DNA from: Polytrichum commune
Taxonomy: Eukaryota > Streptophyta > Polytrichopsida > Polytrichales > Polytrichaceae
Length of the DNA stretch: 64,000 nucleotides
Assembly (NCBI GenBank): GCA_950295325.1
Contig: OX485808.1
Span: 21,160,527-21,224,526, forward strand
Reading direction: 5' to 3'
Position 1 is the stretch's first letter; every line of letters starts with the position of its first letter. Below the pieces are notes generated by a model. It was not told the DNA's origin and searched no databases. It saw only the letters and a list, made by a program, of their open reading frames with translations. This document shows, in pieces, positions 36,480 through 48,700 of the stretch. The translations under genes were made by a program, and so were the position numbers.

Positions 36480-37178
36480 TTAGGAGGGTGTGATAGTAGC
36501 TTGGTTGTTTTCTAGTTTTCTTTTGTTTAGGACTAAGTAGGTTAGGTATTTGATGGCATTTTGGTGCAAATCCTTCATGAGAGTTTTAATGCTTGGTTTT
36601 GGGATTTTAAGGTTGGCTAATTTAGTGATGGCATGTTCATGTATGGCGCCTCTTACACCGGCTGTGATGGTGATGAGGGGGTTTGTTTGCCATCCTTTGC
36701 TTTGGATGTTGTTAATTAGTGGGTCGTATTTGTCATGTTTGTGTGTAAGGGCTTGTTCTGGGAACCTATCATGGCAGTATGTAAATTCAATGAGTTGCAC
36801 AGTGTATGCAGGTGTTAGAGTTAGTGGTGTTGTTGATGTAGTGGGGGCACCTAATATGCATAGTATATCTGGTTTTAGTTTAGCTAGGCACTGGCAGGGT
36901 GGTTGTGGGCAGGGTGGTTGTGGGCATGCGCATTGTATAAGCCATTCCGGGATGGTGTTTTCATGGTGCATGTTGTGTTGGTTGCCGGCGTTTGCTAATG
37001 TGTAGAAGCGGGTGTGTTTGTTGGCTTGTAGTGTTTGTGTGATGAGGTGGACTGCTTTGTTGTGGCGAGCAATTCTTAGGCCTTTTAGGTAGGGGTGGTC
37101 GCACATGGATAGTAGATGTGGCCATGTGTCTCTATCATTTCTGTGACAGAGTGTGCAATTGGGATTTTGGAATTTAAT
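36480..37178 (-). pseudogene. Retrotransposon C-terminal fragment: CCHC finger and R2-like restriction-like endonuclease
   Basis: From 37106 the frame has 208 residues without a stop, and it stays open upstream to about 37178. It begins with a C-x2-C...H-x4-C finger (CTLCHRNDRDTWPHLLSMC), then RIARHNKAV (RHN at 14-16), LKPD at 77-80, LIEFTYCHD at 105-113 and KHDKYDPL at 123-130. A CCHC finger, RHN, a PD/acidic pair and K..KY in this order is the arrangement at the C-terminus of R2/R4-type non-LTR retrotransposons and related algal and protist reverse-transcriptase proteins. There it supplies the nicking endonuclease. The reverse transcriptase itself is absent (a stop lies just upstream), so this is a 5'-truncated copy. 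CP.PPC.QPPCQC is an odd Cys/Pro insert. The opposite-strand ORF 36550-37005 is a shadow. Confidence 0.65.
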
Positions 37179-38100
37179 TGATTAAATGGTAAATATTGTG
37201 GATTGCACTAATAATGTCAAGGAGCTTGCACTAAAAATGTCGGGGATGATATCGTGGGTGCACATTTTTTTCCCAACCCACACTATATAACATGGGGGGT
37301 TCAAGAAATGAATGATGATATCACCTTCGTATCTTGTACATATTTTCACAAACAAATAATATATTTTATAGAGTTTTTTTTTTCTTCCTTTCAAAGGCAC
37401 CAATATCACCTCCTAACTCCGAGTCATTTGGTTGCATTGACCATTCAAAGATTAGTTGCATATACCTTCAAGAAACACCTAATCAATTTTTTATTGGATG
37501 AGTTTTTTTATATTTTATCTCTCAAACCTATGAAGCAAATTTATGCTCTTGGAATGAGCATTCCCAAATTCTTTTAATTGATATCACGCTATAACAAGAG
37601 AACTTACATAAATCTCTATATTAGTTCAATGATGTTTAAGACTGTTTTTTCTATAAAAGATGGTGATGAATTTTTGTTTGATGTTTATTTATGAAATAAA
37701 ATAAACTATTTGATCACATATTCAAAACCGCCCATGTACGACGCATATGGATTATCCTTTGTTCTTGTCTCGTCAATATCACCACGGGTGGGTTACTTGG
37801 TGCATTTTACAAGCAATGTGCAACATAATATAAGGGGGATTAAACTCTTTTGAAATCAAAATTATTAAGGAATTCCCAATAATGAAGGGTCCATTAAATA
37901 TACAAAACCCTATTATAAGTAAAGTAGATAAGCATAAAATGTGGGCCATTACTTTTTAGTAGAACTAATATAGGGGTTTGAAGTTTAGGATCCTAGGGTT
38001 TATGTTTAGTATGATTTGTTTGTAAGCATGCATTAAGCAAATTGCACATTGGATGGATGAAAATTTAATTCGATGTATGTAGAGAAAGTGTTGTGTGGCA
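37179..38100. other. AT-rich spacer, no gene
   Basis: No supported coding region. The 107-codon plus ORF 37254-37577 is AT-driven and has no recognisable motif. Confidence 0.5.
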
Positions 38101-38742
38101 ATGTTTCCTTTTGTCTTTTGGATTTGGAGACTATGCTTACATAATGGAGATCATTGGGTGTTTGGGAATTTGCAAAAATTGGTGGAGGCTAGATTTTTTG
38201 TAAGTCATCAATGTCTTCTAGATATTAATTTCTTGTGTCATTTAATGGGTATTTCAATTTGCCATTTCAAAGACAAGTACCCAAACCTGGTTGTTCCACT
38301 CCACTCAACGAATAGTGACTCATTCGAGGTGTTCTTTTCAAAAATTGGTGGCATGAATAGGCATGAGCGTGCATGTGACTTCCACAAATTGGTGAACACC
38401 ACCAACATTTTGAATCATATATATGATGTGGAGTATATGAAGGACGGGTTAACATTCCAAACACAACACAATGAGATGGAGGATGTATGGGAAGTACTAC
38501 ATAAGCTTCAACTTGGAGAGGAAGAATGTGGTATGGGTGCCTATACATTGGTATCCTCAAGTATTGAGGTAATAACTACTATGCATGAGGGATTGAAAGA
38601 AGCCCATATGTTGTTATGGCCTCTTAACATAGCACCAAACCCTCAATGCCCAACCCAAAAGAAACTATGGCATGAGAAGCCGTGGATAGTTGAAAGATTT
38701 GACCCAAAGAGTTTCTCTTACCTAGTGTTAGGTTGGTGTTAA
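38101..38742 (+). CDS. Orphan ORF, probable transposon-derived protein
   Basis: An uninterrupted frame from ATG 38101 to the TAA at 38740-38742 (214 codons before the stop), with a stop shortly upstream (TAG at 38080). I cannot name the family. The centre reads SDSFEVFFSKIGGMNRHERACDF, which resembles a conserved E.FFS..GG block in some plant transposon-like proteins. It is followed by a regular helix-rich stretch (NILNHIYDVEYMKDG, EDVWEVLHKLQLGEEE, HEGLKEAHMLLWPLN). No signal peptide or clear membrane segment is seen; the N-terminal 20 residues are hydrophobic but Trp-rich. The long open frame in a decayed neighbourhood suggests a relatively young copy, or one exon of a larger element. No partner gene is visible nearby. 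Confidence 0.45.
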   Translation: MFPFVFWIWRLCLHNGDHWVFGNLQKLVEARFFVSHQCLLDINFLCHLMGISICHFKDKYPNLVVPLHSTNSDSFEVFFSKIGGMNRHERACDFHKLVNTTNILNHIYDVEYMKDGLTFQTQHNEMEDVWEVLHKLQLGEEECGMGAYTLVSSSIEVITTMHEGLKEAHMLLWPLNIAPNPQCPTQKKLWHEKPWIVERFDPKSFSYLVLGWC

Positions 38743-39280
38743 GAGAGGACGGAGACTTGGAGGTGTTGTGAGACCGGTTGCAGGTGGAAGTTCTTGCCTC
38801 CATAGGTACTATAGAATGCTCCCAACTAATAGAGTATGTTGAGAGGACATGGTGGACAATGGAGTGTAACATGTCATGTTACTAGAGGAAGAGACTTGTG
38901 ATGTCATCATGGACATACTTGACTGGGTAGAGGAGCAAGTGATCGAGGCCAGTTCATGGAGCATGGAAGATTGTTCCAACCGTTAAAGTTGGTGGACATT
39001 GCATTTGCAAGTCAACTCTTGTCTCACAATTGAATGGTTTAAACATGTGTTTTGTCCAAAAATAGGTTGACTAAAATTAAGCATATCATTGAAATCAACA
39101 ACCATGATAAATGTCTCCGGGCGAGATGTTCTTTTGGATCAAGTATGTTGAGTATAGGATTAGACTAGGGTGCATTTTGTTCAAAGGAGCACCACTAGAA
39201 TATCGCCAATTGTGAAATATGGAGCAAAATGGAAAATGGAACGTCCAACTAGTGTGAATGGAGCTGGAAATACTACTAAC

Positions 39281-39645
39281 ATGGCACAAGCATGGTCAAG
39301 TACACAAATCCATTACCTTGCATAGGTTTAAGTGAAGGTGATTCAAAACTATATACTAATTTTGAACTTTGCGAAGGAACAAATAGTAAACATTTGAAAA
39401 AAACATTTATTTACAAAGCCAAGCAATTTATGTTGACAATTTGTTTTTCAAGAAAAGTCTACATATTTTTGAAGGTGGTGCAAGTAGTCTACATTTGAGT
39501 ATTTAACACAACAATAAAGGTCATTGTGAAAAAAATCCAATTTAAACAACACCTTGCTACTACTTTTAGGCCTTTGACCAAAAAAATTATGGTTTGAGCA
39601 TGCCGGAGCGTTTTTTTCAGTCCACTTTACCATGCTTGCACCCTG
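39281..39645. mobile_element. MITE-like element, copy 1 of a tandem pair
   Basis: The right end reads GTCCACTTTACCATGCTTGC and the left end (GGCACAAGCATGGTCAAGT) is a diverged inverse. Interior sequence (TTTACAAAGCCAAGCAATTTA, AAGAAAAGTCTACATATTTT, TTTTAGGCCTTTGACCAAAA) is shared with the neighbouring copy at 39671-40284. It is non-coding. Confidence 0.6.
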
Positions 39646-39670
39646 ATAGCAAATGACTTGATATGCATGT

Positions 39671-40284
39671 GGGTGCAAGCACGGTAAAGTGGACAACTTC
39701 TAATCCATGCCTAGTGTTAAGTGAAAGTGATTCAATTTTATGTATTGACTTTGAATTTTGTGAAGAAAAAAATCATAGACATTTAAAAAACATATTGATC
39801 TACAAAGCCAAACAATTTATGATGACGAAAAAAATTCCAAGAAAAGTCTACATATTTTAGAAGACAATGTAAGTGGTGTGCAATTAGGTGATGTTGAACA
39901 AGTGATTATCTAAGATTCGTTTAAAATATGATAAAAATACATTAAATTGATGATTTTCTACAAAGTTTTGTGATTATGCCCTCAAGTAGATAATGAATTC
40001 GAGGAATGTAATAAAATTTCCATCTTCAAAATAGTTAAGGTCATGAAATCTACGTCCAAAACTAGACTCAACCATTTGCTTTTGAGCATCATTTTTTAAG
40101 CAAAGTATTGAAGATCTCAACTTGATAATTTAACATTTGAGTATTTAACACAACAATAGAGATCATCATAAAAAATCCAATTTAAATAATCCTTTGCTAC
40201 TACTTTTAGGCCTTTGACCAAAAAAATTATGGTTTTAGTATACCGGAGCACTTTTTTGGTCCACTTTACTATGCTTGCATCCAT
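39671..40284. mobile_element. MITE-like element, copy 2 of a tandem pair
   Basis: It begins GGGTGCAAGCACGGTAAAGT and ends with the inverse (ACTTTACTATGCTTGCATCC), a terminal inverted repeat of about 23 bp. A 4-bp ATGT flanks both sides. It shares its left and right interior with copy 1 but carries about 250 extra bases in the middle. Superfamily not assigned. Confidence 0.65.
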
Positions 40285-43200
40285 GTCATTATTTCTATTG
40301 TGACCATGAGCTACAATGCTACCAACAAAGTATACACACTAGATAGGAATAATGCGGAGGAGCTAGAAAATTTTGTGACCAAGAGAATTGTACAGGGTTC
40401 ATGTACGAGGTTTGTGCTTGTGTGCATATTCTTATGGAGCGGATATTGTGTTTTTTAGCACACAATCATTTATTATTCTAGTGAATACACCTTTTGTAAT
40501 GCACATGGTGCATGATATTAGTTGTTGGTAGGGTTATGTATGCTATGCAAGTGTGATGTGGTTGTGTTTTATCTAAAGTTTGAAGTTTATGACTTCAAAA
40601 ACCATGTTTGCAATAGTATGTATGGACATGGATTATTTTGTATTACTTATAAAAAAACATGTACTGCAATAAATTGCATTGGCATGGGAAATATAAGTAA
40701 TGATAGGGTGCAAATAAATAGGTTATTTTAGAGAATTAATTAATTATAGGGAACCTTCAATTCTTGCCTTGAAAGTAAATGGCTCCTAAACAAATACCTC
40801 TATGTCATAGTGGTGCACAAAAATCTTATAGAGCGACCCACCTGCGAATATCACCTCATAACATATGTTCATGCCATCCTCATTCTTGCCGAGGTTCAAG
40901 ATTATTGCAAAGTTTTAGCTTTTTTATTTATTTTTATTGTCCTGGCTTCAATTGCCATTGAGGTTGCAACTATTTTCCTTGTATTGTTTTGATGGTCATA
41001 CACACATATCTTATTCCTTTTAAAAAGGATGACTTTCTAAATGATCACATAAACCCCCCTGCCAGTATTGTCACTATTGAACTTAAAACAATCAACAAGT
41101 TTTTGCACATGTAATCCAAGCTTTTCTTGAACATATATTATCGGGTGTTCACACACCACTCAAATATAGGTGTCTAGTTGAGTTAAGTAACCAAATTAGG
41201 CATGCTGACATTGCATCGGCTAGGTTTGAGCCTTGATGGACAAATTCAATTACAAATAAATGTTGAGGATTGTTTATGATATAAGACTTGATAATCTTGT
41301 GTGTGTATATTTCGCATGGAACCACTAAGGGGTGGCATTTGATCTAATATGAATTCCCAATTCATGTGCCGTTTGTTATTAACTCCATTTTCTTTTACTT
41401 AATATTTTGGGCAAGGAAATACTATTGATCAACACTTCATGTCATCTTCTTCCCCCAATGCCTCCCAAACCCTTCAGTGCTTCTGAAAGTGCAACTAAAG
41501 TTTGTAGGAGGTTGCTAAGTCTAAATCATGTGGAAGGCCTATGGTCCTTTGCATGTTGTAGGTATGAGTTTTTTAGTAAAAAAATCAGAAGGGCAATAGC
41601 CCAAACCAAATTTGCCATTATGATGGTTTCGAGTCCAATATAAGACTCGCACCAATCTATCCGGTGGTATGAGAATTTCAAAGTCATTGGCATGCACCCG
41701 GAGAAGAAAGAGTTAACAACATGGAAGTAGTTGTCGTAGGTTTCTATATAAGTTAACACTAATTTAGCTTAGGAAGGAAATGTGTCTTACCAGCTCCTCT
41801 CCTTGATCACAAGTGACTTAATCAAACACAACTTGAGCTCGAGCTCAAGCTCAAGCTCCACCATAACAATGAATTTGTGGATTGACAATACTCCACGAAA
41901 TATTCCTTGATATTTTCCACATTCAGCTTGAAATTGAAAAATATTAGGGAATATAATGTGGAATATTGTCAATCCCACATAACGTTGTTATGGATCTCAA
42001 TAATGTTATGACTTGTGAGTTTTGATGATGTGGTGAAACCATTTGGACCCTGATAGTATGCTACATGGAACTGCACTAAATATGATATTTACACTAAATA
42101 TCACTAAATGTCACATGAAACTACACTAATATGTCACAGTATGCTACGTGGAACTACACTAAATATGATATTTAGTGTCATATGGTAACTTTTGGATGAC
42201 ACACTTATTATGAATAAGTGAACAAATATTGACATGGGTGATGGACGAGTTCATCCATTGGCCAAAACCCTACCTTCTCTTGTCAACGATTTGTGATAAT
42301 ATATTGTCATGGATGAGACTATTTTTACCATCCTTAATTTTGAGACAAATGAAATCATTTTAATACATTCCCCTTGAAACACACAAGATCATTGTCATCT
42401 ACCCAATGACAATCATATATATATATTGATGCTCAATACGACTTCTTCATATCTACATAATGATAAGTGCACTAAATCACAAGGGGACCTGCACTATAGA
42501 TCGTTGACCTACATAAATTGTATTTGCAGTTGCCAGTGACAACTAAAAAGAATGTCACGTGACAACTGGTACTACTTATATGATAAGTCTCACAGACCGC
42601 TCTAATTAACATGGCACACTAATCTTAGTTGCACACTAAATTAGATATTTAGTGTAGCACTTGCTTAGTGGGCTTGAAAATTCATGTGCTTACTTATGTG
42701 ATGACTCGACATTGGAAATCCAAGTAGGCAATCGGCTCACTACTTTGGGAAATGCTACATGGGAAATGGTACTCACGGCCTATATTTTGAGAGAGAGAGA
42801 GAGAGAGGCTACAAACTTCTAGAGTAGTTTTACCACCTAGTGTGGTTGGTGACCATCATTTTAGCTTTTAGTCCCCTTGTACGTGAAGTCTAAAGACCAG
42901 AAAACATGGAAGAATGTCGATTATGTAGAGAAGATTCTTCCCCTTTCTGTTCCTTGCCCCTTGATAAGTTAGATTGCCACAAGTACCAGGTACAGTAGTT
43001 GTCTCGTTCATTGAATTAAGCGATGCTAGCATCGAGGCTCTTCAACCTGGCTTAATTAAGTTACTCCAAATCACCGAGTCCGTTAACTTAATTAAGGTAC
43101 TCGTGTGCTCGCCCGGGTTGGTTGTATTTTGGGTTACCTTTGTAATTGGATTTCTCAATTTGTATAAAAAATAAAATAAAATAAAGGTATTCATGCAAGG

Positions 43201-44428
43201 TTTTCCTGGGCCTCTAATGAATGTGGGTGTTATTCAATTCGTTCTTCATTTTCTCCAACTTCTACCGATTAGATTTGCACCATGAAACTTGTGTTGCATT
43301 AGCAATTGTACGATGAAGCATCAACAACAATCAGATTGAACATCGGATCTTCCCTCGTTTAGTTACGGTTATGGGAAGTGCATGTCTCTTGATTTCTTGA
43401 TTAAATGTATGAGATTTTTCAATTGTGTTCACTATTGAGTGTGAAATGATTGATAAAATTTGAAGAGGTAGTCCGATCTCTTTTCAACATGTGTCTTTAT
43501 GGTGTTTGTTCTTTGATCCTCACTGAACCACATACCGATCAAATACAAGGGACCAATCCAATTAAGAAAAATAACCGAATAACACCCGCACACCTTATGT
43601 CCATGCACACCATGTTGATAACTAAACTTACATGGAAAGTAGTGGGCACTTCCAACTCCGGAAACAAATCCTGGTCGTTAAATTGGATTGAATTGGATTG
43701 GGAATTGACTCATGTGGTTACCATTTGTGAATCACGCACCAAATTGTCATTTCAAAAAGAAAGGTGAGATGCAAAAGTTATAAGAGGTCATAATGAAGAT
43801 TTTCTTTCTCTTTAAACAATCATATAGGTCCAACTCCCAATCAATGTGTTAACTATCAAAAGTTTCTAGCATGGGTAACATATTTGAAGCAGACAATTCA
43901 AACTCATTGTAAAAAGTGCCATTTTGGTGTTCGTATACAACTAAAATCCTTGTCATATGCCACTCAAATATAGGTGTAAATTTTTTGAGAAGATTTTTCA
44001 CATGAGTCCCACATATCTAGAATGGCATGATCACTTATGATATACTCTAGATCATAGTTTGGACAATTTTGGTGTGTTGAAAGTGTACTAAAGTCTTAAA
44101 ATACCTAACCACATAAGGCACACACCCCTTATAGAGTCATTTGGTCTTAAGGTAAGTGGTGTAAGTTTTTTGGAAGTTCTTTGATGCCAATGATGGTAGT
44201 TGAAGTTCCAGATTTTTATAGTAATATCCAGCTAATGATGTGCATATATCATCCTTTTGAGGGAAGTATTCGTCATCTGTTATGTGCTTTATGTATATTA
44301 CGGTCTACTGCGAATACCCTCTTATTTGTATGACATGGATCTTGTTAAGCATCAGAGAAGGGGAGTCGAAGACATGTGATTGAGACATTATGGTAGCCGC
44401 AAGCAAGTGGGATGAAGGTATTACTTCG
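40285..44428. other. Gene-poor spacer with dispersed repeats
   Basis: No supported gene. A direct repeat at 42055-42180 (AGTATGCTAC.TGGAACT.CACTAAATATGATATTTA, two copies about 90 bp apart) carries the TTTAGTGT palindrome seen in the MITE at 54301. A (GA)n tract lies at 42789-42807. CACTCAAATATAGGTGT-like patches near 41158 and 43960 recur at 48156 and 57546. Confidence 0.5.
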
Positions 44429-44689
44429 CACGAGAAGAAAATTTGTCCATTACAACCATTCACTATGACTTGGTCATTAAGACTCATGGTGAGAAACTGC
44501 ATAAATAAATTATTATTTTGATTAACCAAAGATATTTGGCTGTGGTTTTTGGACAATGGGTAAGCAAAACCCTCTAGTTGACAACCAAAATGATTAAGTG
44601 TGCATTTTCTTGCCACGAGTCACAATGGTCAAGCTACAACGGATGGTAATGCGATGGACAAGTTTTCTTCTAGTTTTCTTCTTGTAGTG
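44429..44689. mobile_element. Foldback CACTA-like MITE, copy 1
   Basis: It starts CACGAGAAGAAAATTTGTCC and ends, reverse-complemented, CACTACAAGAAG...AAAACTTGTCC. Much of the element is self-complementary: TTGTCCATTACAACCAT on the left pairs with the inverted copy on the right. It shares most of its sequence with the element at 45548. No convincing target duplication. Confidence 0.6.
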
Positions 44690-45547
44690 TATCCAGGGAG
44701 TGCCAACAAGACAATCAACATTGATACCTAGAAGGGAGTAGTAGGGGGAGTATCTAGTAGCAATAAGGTAAGTGAAACCACTAGGTGAAACTCAATCCAA
44801 TCTAGGCTAGAAGGTAGCAAAGGAGCTCTTAGCATGCTATATGATGATTCAACTAAATGTTCATACGAGTTCCCAAAATTATGAGAAAATACTAACAATC
44901 GTGATTGGGAGTTGCTAATCATTTCGTAGTGATTGCATTCTTCATACTCTGGGTGCAGATTTAAAAGTTGTATCCGTTTTAGGTCCCCTTACCTTACATA
45001 CACCACTAGTAGGGTCTTTGACATATGTTCTTGGTAGAAAGTCATGCCACATATGAGAGTTAATCTCCACCAAGAATTTTGCAAGTTGAGTGGCGGGGAA
45101 TGACTACAAATGGACATTTTGTCATGGCCATGGTTGAAATAGAGGGGGTGATTCGTTAGTGCCAACCTTGGTCTTCCAAAGATTCCGGACATGTTGACCC
45201 CCCCATCTTTAGTACTCCTTATAAGAAATCAACAGACTAATCATAATTTTTCCTCAAAGGTCAATCCTTTCCCCAAAATCACTACGATTCACCATAAAAA
45301 CAACCAAGTTACAAATGAAATATCTAATGTCTAGCAAACGCCACTAGAACAATGCCAAAAAAGGGTCATTACCTCCCACGTCTATAGCAAGTAGAGGAAG
45401 CAACAATTAACTACGCTCCCGAAATTGGAGTTCCCATGCAGCCACCACATCTCCGTCGCTTCCAATGCCAACTACCATGGACTACCACAAGCCTTGCAAC
45501 AAGGTTTCGGAGAAGACACGGTCTTCCGATTCCTGCTTCTTTCCCAA

Positions 45548-45776
45548 CACTAGAAGAAGACTTGTCCATTATAACCATTCATTGCGACTTGGTCATTGCG
45601 ACTCATGACGAGCAAATGCATGCATAAATCATTTTGGTTGTCAACCGGGGGTTTTGGTTGCAGCTTTTGGACAACAAAACCCTCCAGTTGACAACCGAAA
45701 TGATTTATGTATACATTTTCTTGTCATAAGTCGCAACGGATGGTTGCAATGGACAAGTTGTCTTCGCGTGCAAGTG
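45548..45776. mobile_element. Foldback CACTA-like MITE, copy 2
   Basis: It starts CACTAGAAGAAGACTTGTCC and ends (inverse) CACTTGCACGCGAAGACAAC. The arms (TTGTCCATT...CAACCAT, TTGCGACTTATGAC, CATAAATCATTT.GGTTGTCA) are inverted copies around a centre near 45660, so the whole 229 bp can fold on itself. No clear target duplication. Confidence 0.6.
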
Positions 45777-48700
45777 CTCTACCTCTAAAGGAATGTGCAT
45801 CCTTATTCCAGCCTCAAGATGCCCTTTCATGTTACAGCTGTGAACCTAGCTAGGAAGCAACAATTATGCATCACCCTCCGCTCACCCCACCTGGAGCTAT
45901 TGTTGACGGTCAATCGCCTGTTTTTCCCTTTGGATCCTGGTGAGCTAATGGCTTGAAGATTTGTGCACCTCTTTGCACAATGGAGTTGGAGTGCAATGAA
46001 GCATCGGTTGATGCTGCCAATGAATTCTTCCAGGAGTTGTCACATTTCAAACTGGAGAGGCCTTCCAGAGATGTGACCAAGACCAACCCAAGATTTAACA
46101 ACCAAAACAAAACCAAAACAAACCAAAACAAAGATACAACCAAACCAAAGACGTGTGGACTTCAGGTATACACGATGGCATACATGTTTGCAGGTTGAAT
46201 GGAGCAAGTGGGTGACTTTGTGGCAAGTGCTGCAGAACCTAAGAAACATGGCTTGCTTCGAGAACATCAAATTTTCAAGACGATGCTTGGATTACTGCGA
46301 AAGATTATGCACCAGTTGTGGATGAAGCCCACATTGCACTCGCAGTAAGTCCACCTCCCCGCGTCCACCTGTATCTCAGTGCGATGCCATTTTTTTGCAG
46401 GGGGGGGGGGAAATTATGTGCCTTTTGAAAGCAAATAAATTTCATTGCACAAATTGCAGGCTCGCTCCCAACTCCAATTTCTAAATTCCTGCATGATGAG
46501 GTGCTCCAACGTACTTAATGTCCCCAGCTTTGTCAATAAGTAACAAAAACACCATTAGTGCACACCACGATCCAATGATCGAACTGGGTCATGTGTGTGT
46601 GTGTGTGTATGTGTGCGCGTGCTAGCTAGCTAGCTCAGAATTCAATTTGAGAGTTGGAAGAAACTCACATTATGCACTGGGGAGGAAAAGGTGAGCACGG
46701 GTATGGAAGAGTAAATGCTAGTGATGGGGTGCACATGAAGGATCTGAAGCTGCAGGCTATCATTGTGAAGAGGGTTGTTGTGATTTTACGATTTCATGGC
46801 TATAAAGTTGGGGCCGAGTGCCTTGCCATGTCACAATTAAACCGTGTAAGTTATGTATATAGGTAGTGGTCATGTCTGCCACCACTCCATCGAAATTCGT
46901 AACAAGCCAGCTCCATGATTGCTTTTGAAGACAGTGATAAATTTAGTTGGTTACCTGCTAAAGGACCAAAGGGACCACACATGCCAGTTTGGGCTACCCT
47001 AAGTTGGATTTCTCAATTTTACTCTATGGGTAGAAGGAGGAGCACACTTCATCATCCCTGGGCACACTCCGGTGGATGAGGAAATCATAAGGTCGATAGA
47101 TGGGCCTTGAATGGTTACTTTTCCCGACTAGCCCTCTTTACCTAGGATATGAAACACGTAATTAGTACATGGTGGTTGGCAAATCCAAATCAAGGCTGTA
47201 GCCACTTTTCTTGATGTTCATTTGAATATCTTATTCATTACCACAGTGAAGATTCTCCCTAGCGGGTGGACTTTGCATACCATGTACAAACTAAAGTGAG
47301 TGTAAGAAGAAGGGGTATTATTTGAGGTATTAGAGTGTTTAGTATACATAAAGGAGACATATCACAAGTGTGTATATCTAAAAAGGCTACTAAATTTTAT
47401 GCAATAAATGCATATGTACAAAGGGGACCCCTAAGGTTTAGAGAAGAAAAATTTACAATAGATCATGTGTTTGTTTCATCCGATTCGCATTTTCATCCAT
47501 TGTTGACACATTATGGTCTTAGATTTCCTCCATGACTTCCATGTCTATTGCCTTAGGGTTTGCATTTAGGTTCTAGGTTTTTACAAGCTGGAAGCACTTG
47601 GAGCGCTCATGGGCTTCCTTGAGTTATGCTTTGAGCCCAGATTGTGGCCAAGTTATTGTGCTCTTGTCTTTGTTTGTTCAATACAATCACCAAGTTACAT
47701 GCTATGAACGAAAATATCTTGTTCATTGGAAAGTGAAAGTGGATTTTATGTGTTATAAAGGCCTATTTTTTAAATGATATATCTATTTTGTATGTGTAAT
47801 GGGCATTAATCACATTAAATTGAAAAGCTAAATATAAATACATGAGTCCATTTTCTAGCATGCCGTTAGCATGTATATGTTTGTTTTCTCTATAAACTTC
47901 TCATACATAGGGGGTTTATTTTCATAATGACCCATGCACATCATTTAGGTTTCCAATGAAGAGTCCACCCCCTGGAAGATTCTTGTGCTCATTAAATGGT
48001 GAATGTACATGCTCCCCAATCATGTTGACTATTGAGCCTAGAACAATAATCATGTTCTAAGCATGCAGTCTAATATTTTTTAAACACGCATCTTAACACA
48101 CATGTCTTAAACATATGTCTTAATATCTGTTCTTAGATCCACAAATAACCACATACCGCTCAAATATGGGCGTCATATTAAGATTAGTAACTGAATTAGG
48201 CACATCTACCTTGTCTTCTCTTTCTATATAAAGTGTCCCGATAAGCATAACATTATGTACTAAGGGTCCACCTATGCTTCCTAGTGAAGGTTTTGGTTAG
48301 AGTAAGTAAAAACTCAAATTAGTCATATTGTGCTTGTGCCAAACTGACATTTAAGTATATTTGGAGTAACCACTTGTCCAAAAATAATAAGGGATGTGCA
48401 CTTGTGGGGACAAGAACATCAAAAGCAACAAAATAACAACAACCACAACTTCAAACGTTTTTATTCCATTTTCACCAACCACCATATTTGTGTAGTTTTG
48501 CAATCTAGTTTACATGATATTGATTTTTGGAAGTGTCCAAAATTCTTGCATAAATCCAAATATACATAAGTCTTGGTTACTATCCGGTTAAGATAATTAC
48601 CTAAAAAATGAGGTAGCTAAACTAAATGAACGCTAATCAATCTCACGCATGCATCACCTAGTCAAAATTTAGGTTTAAATAAAATGATCAAACTAGAGGT

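Noticed and set aside
36550-37005. 151-codon plus-strand ORF
   Set aside because: It is the shadow of the minus-strand endonuclease frame, which has the recognisable motifs.
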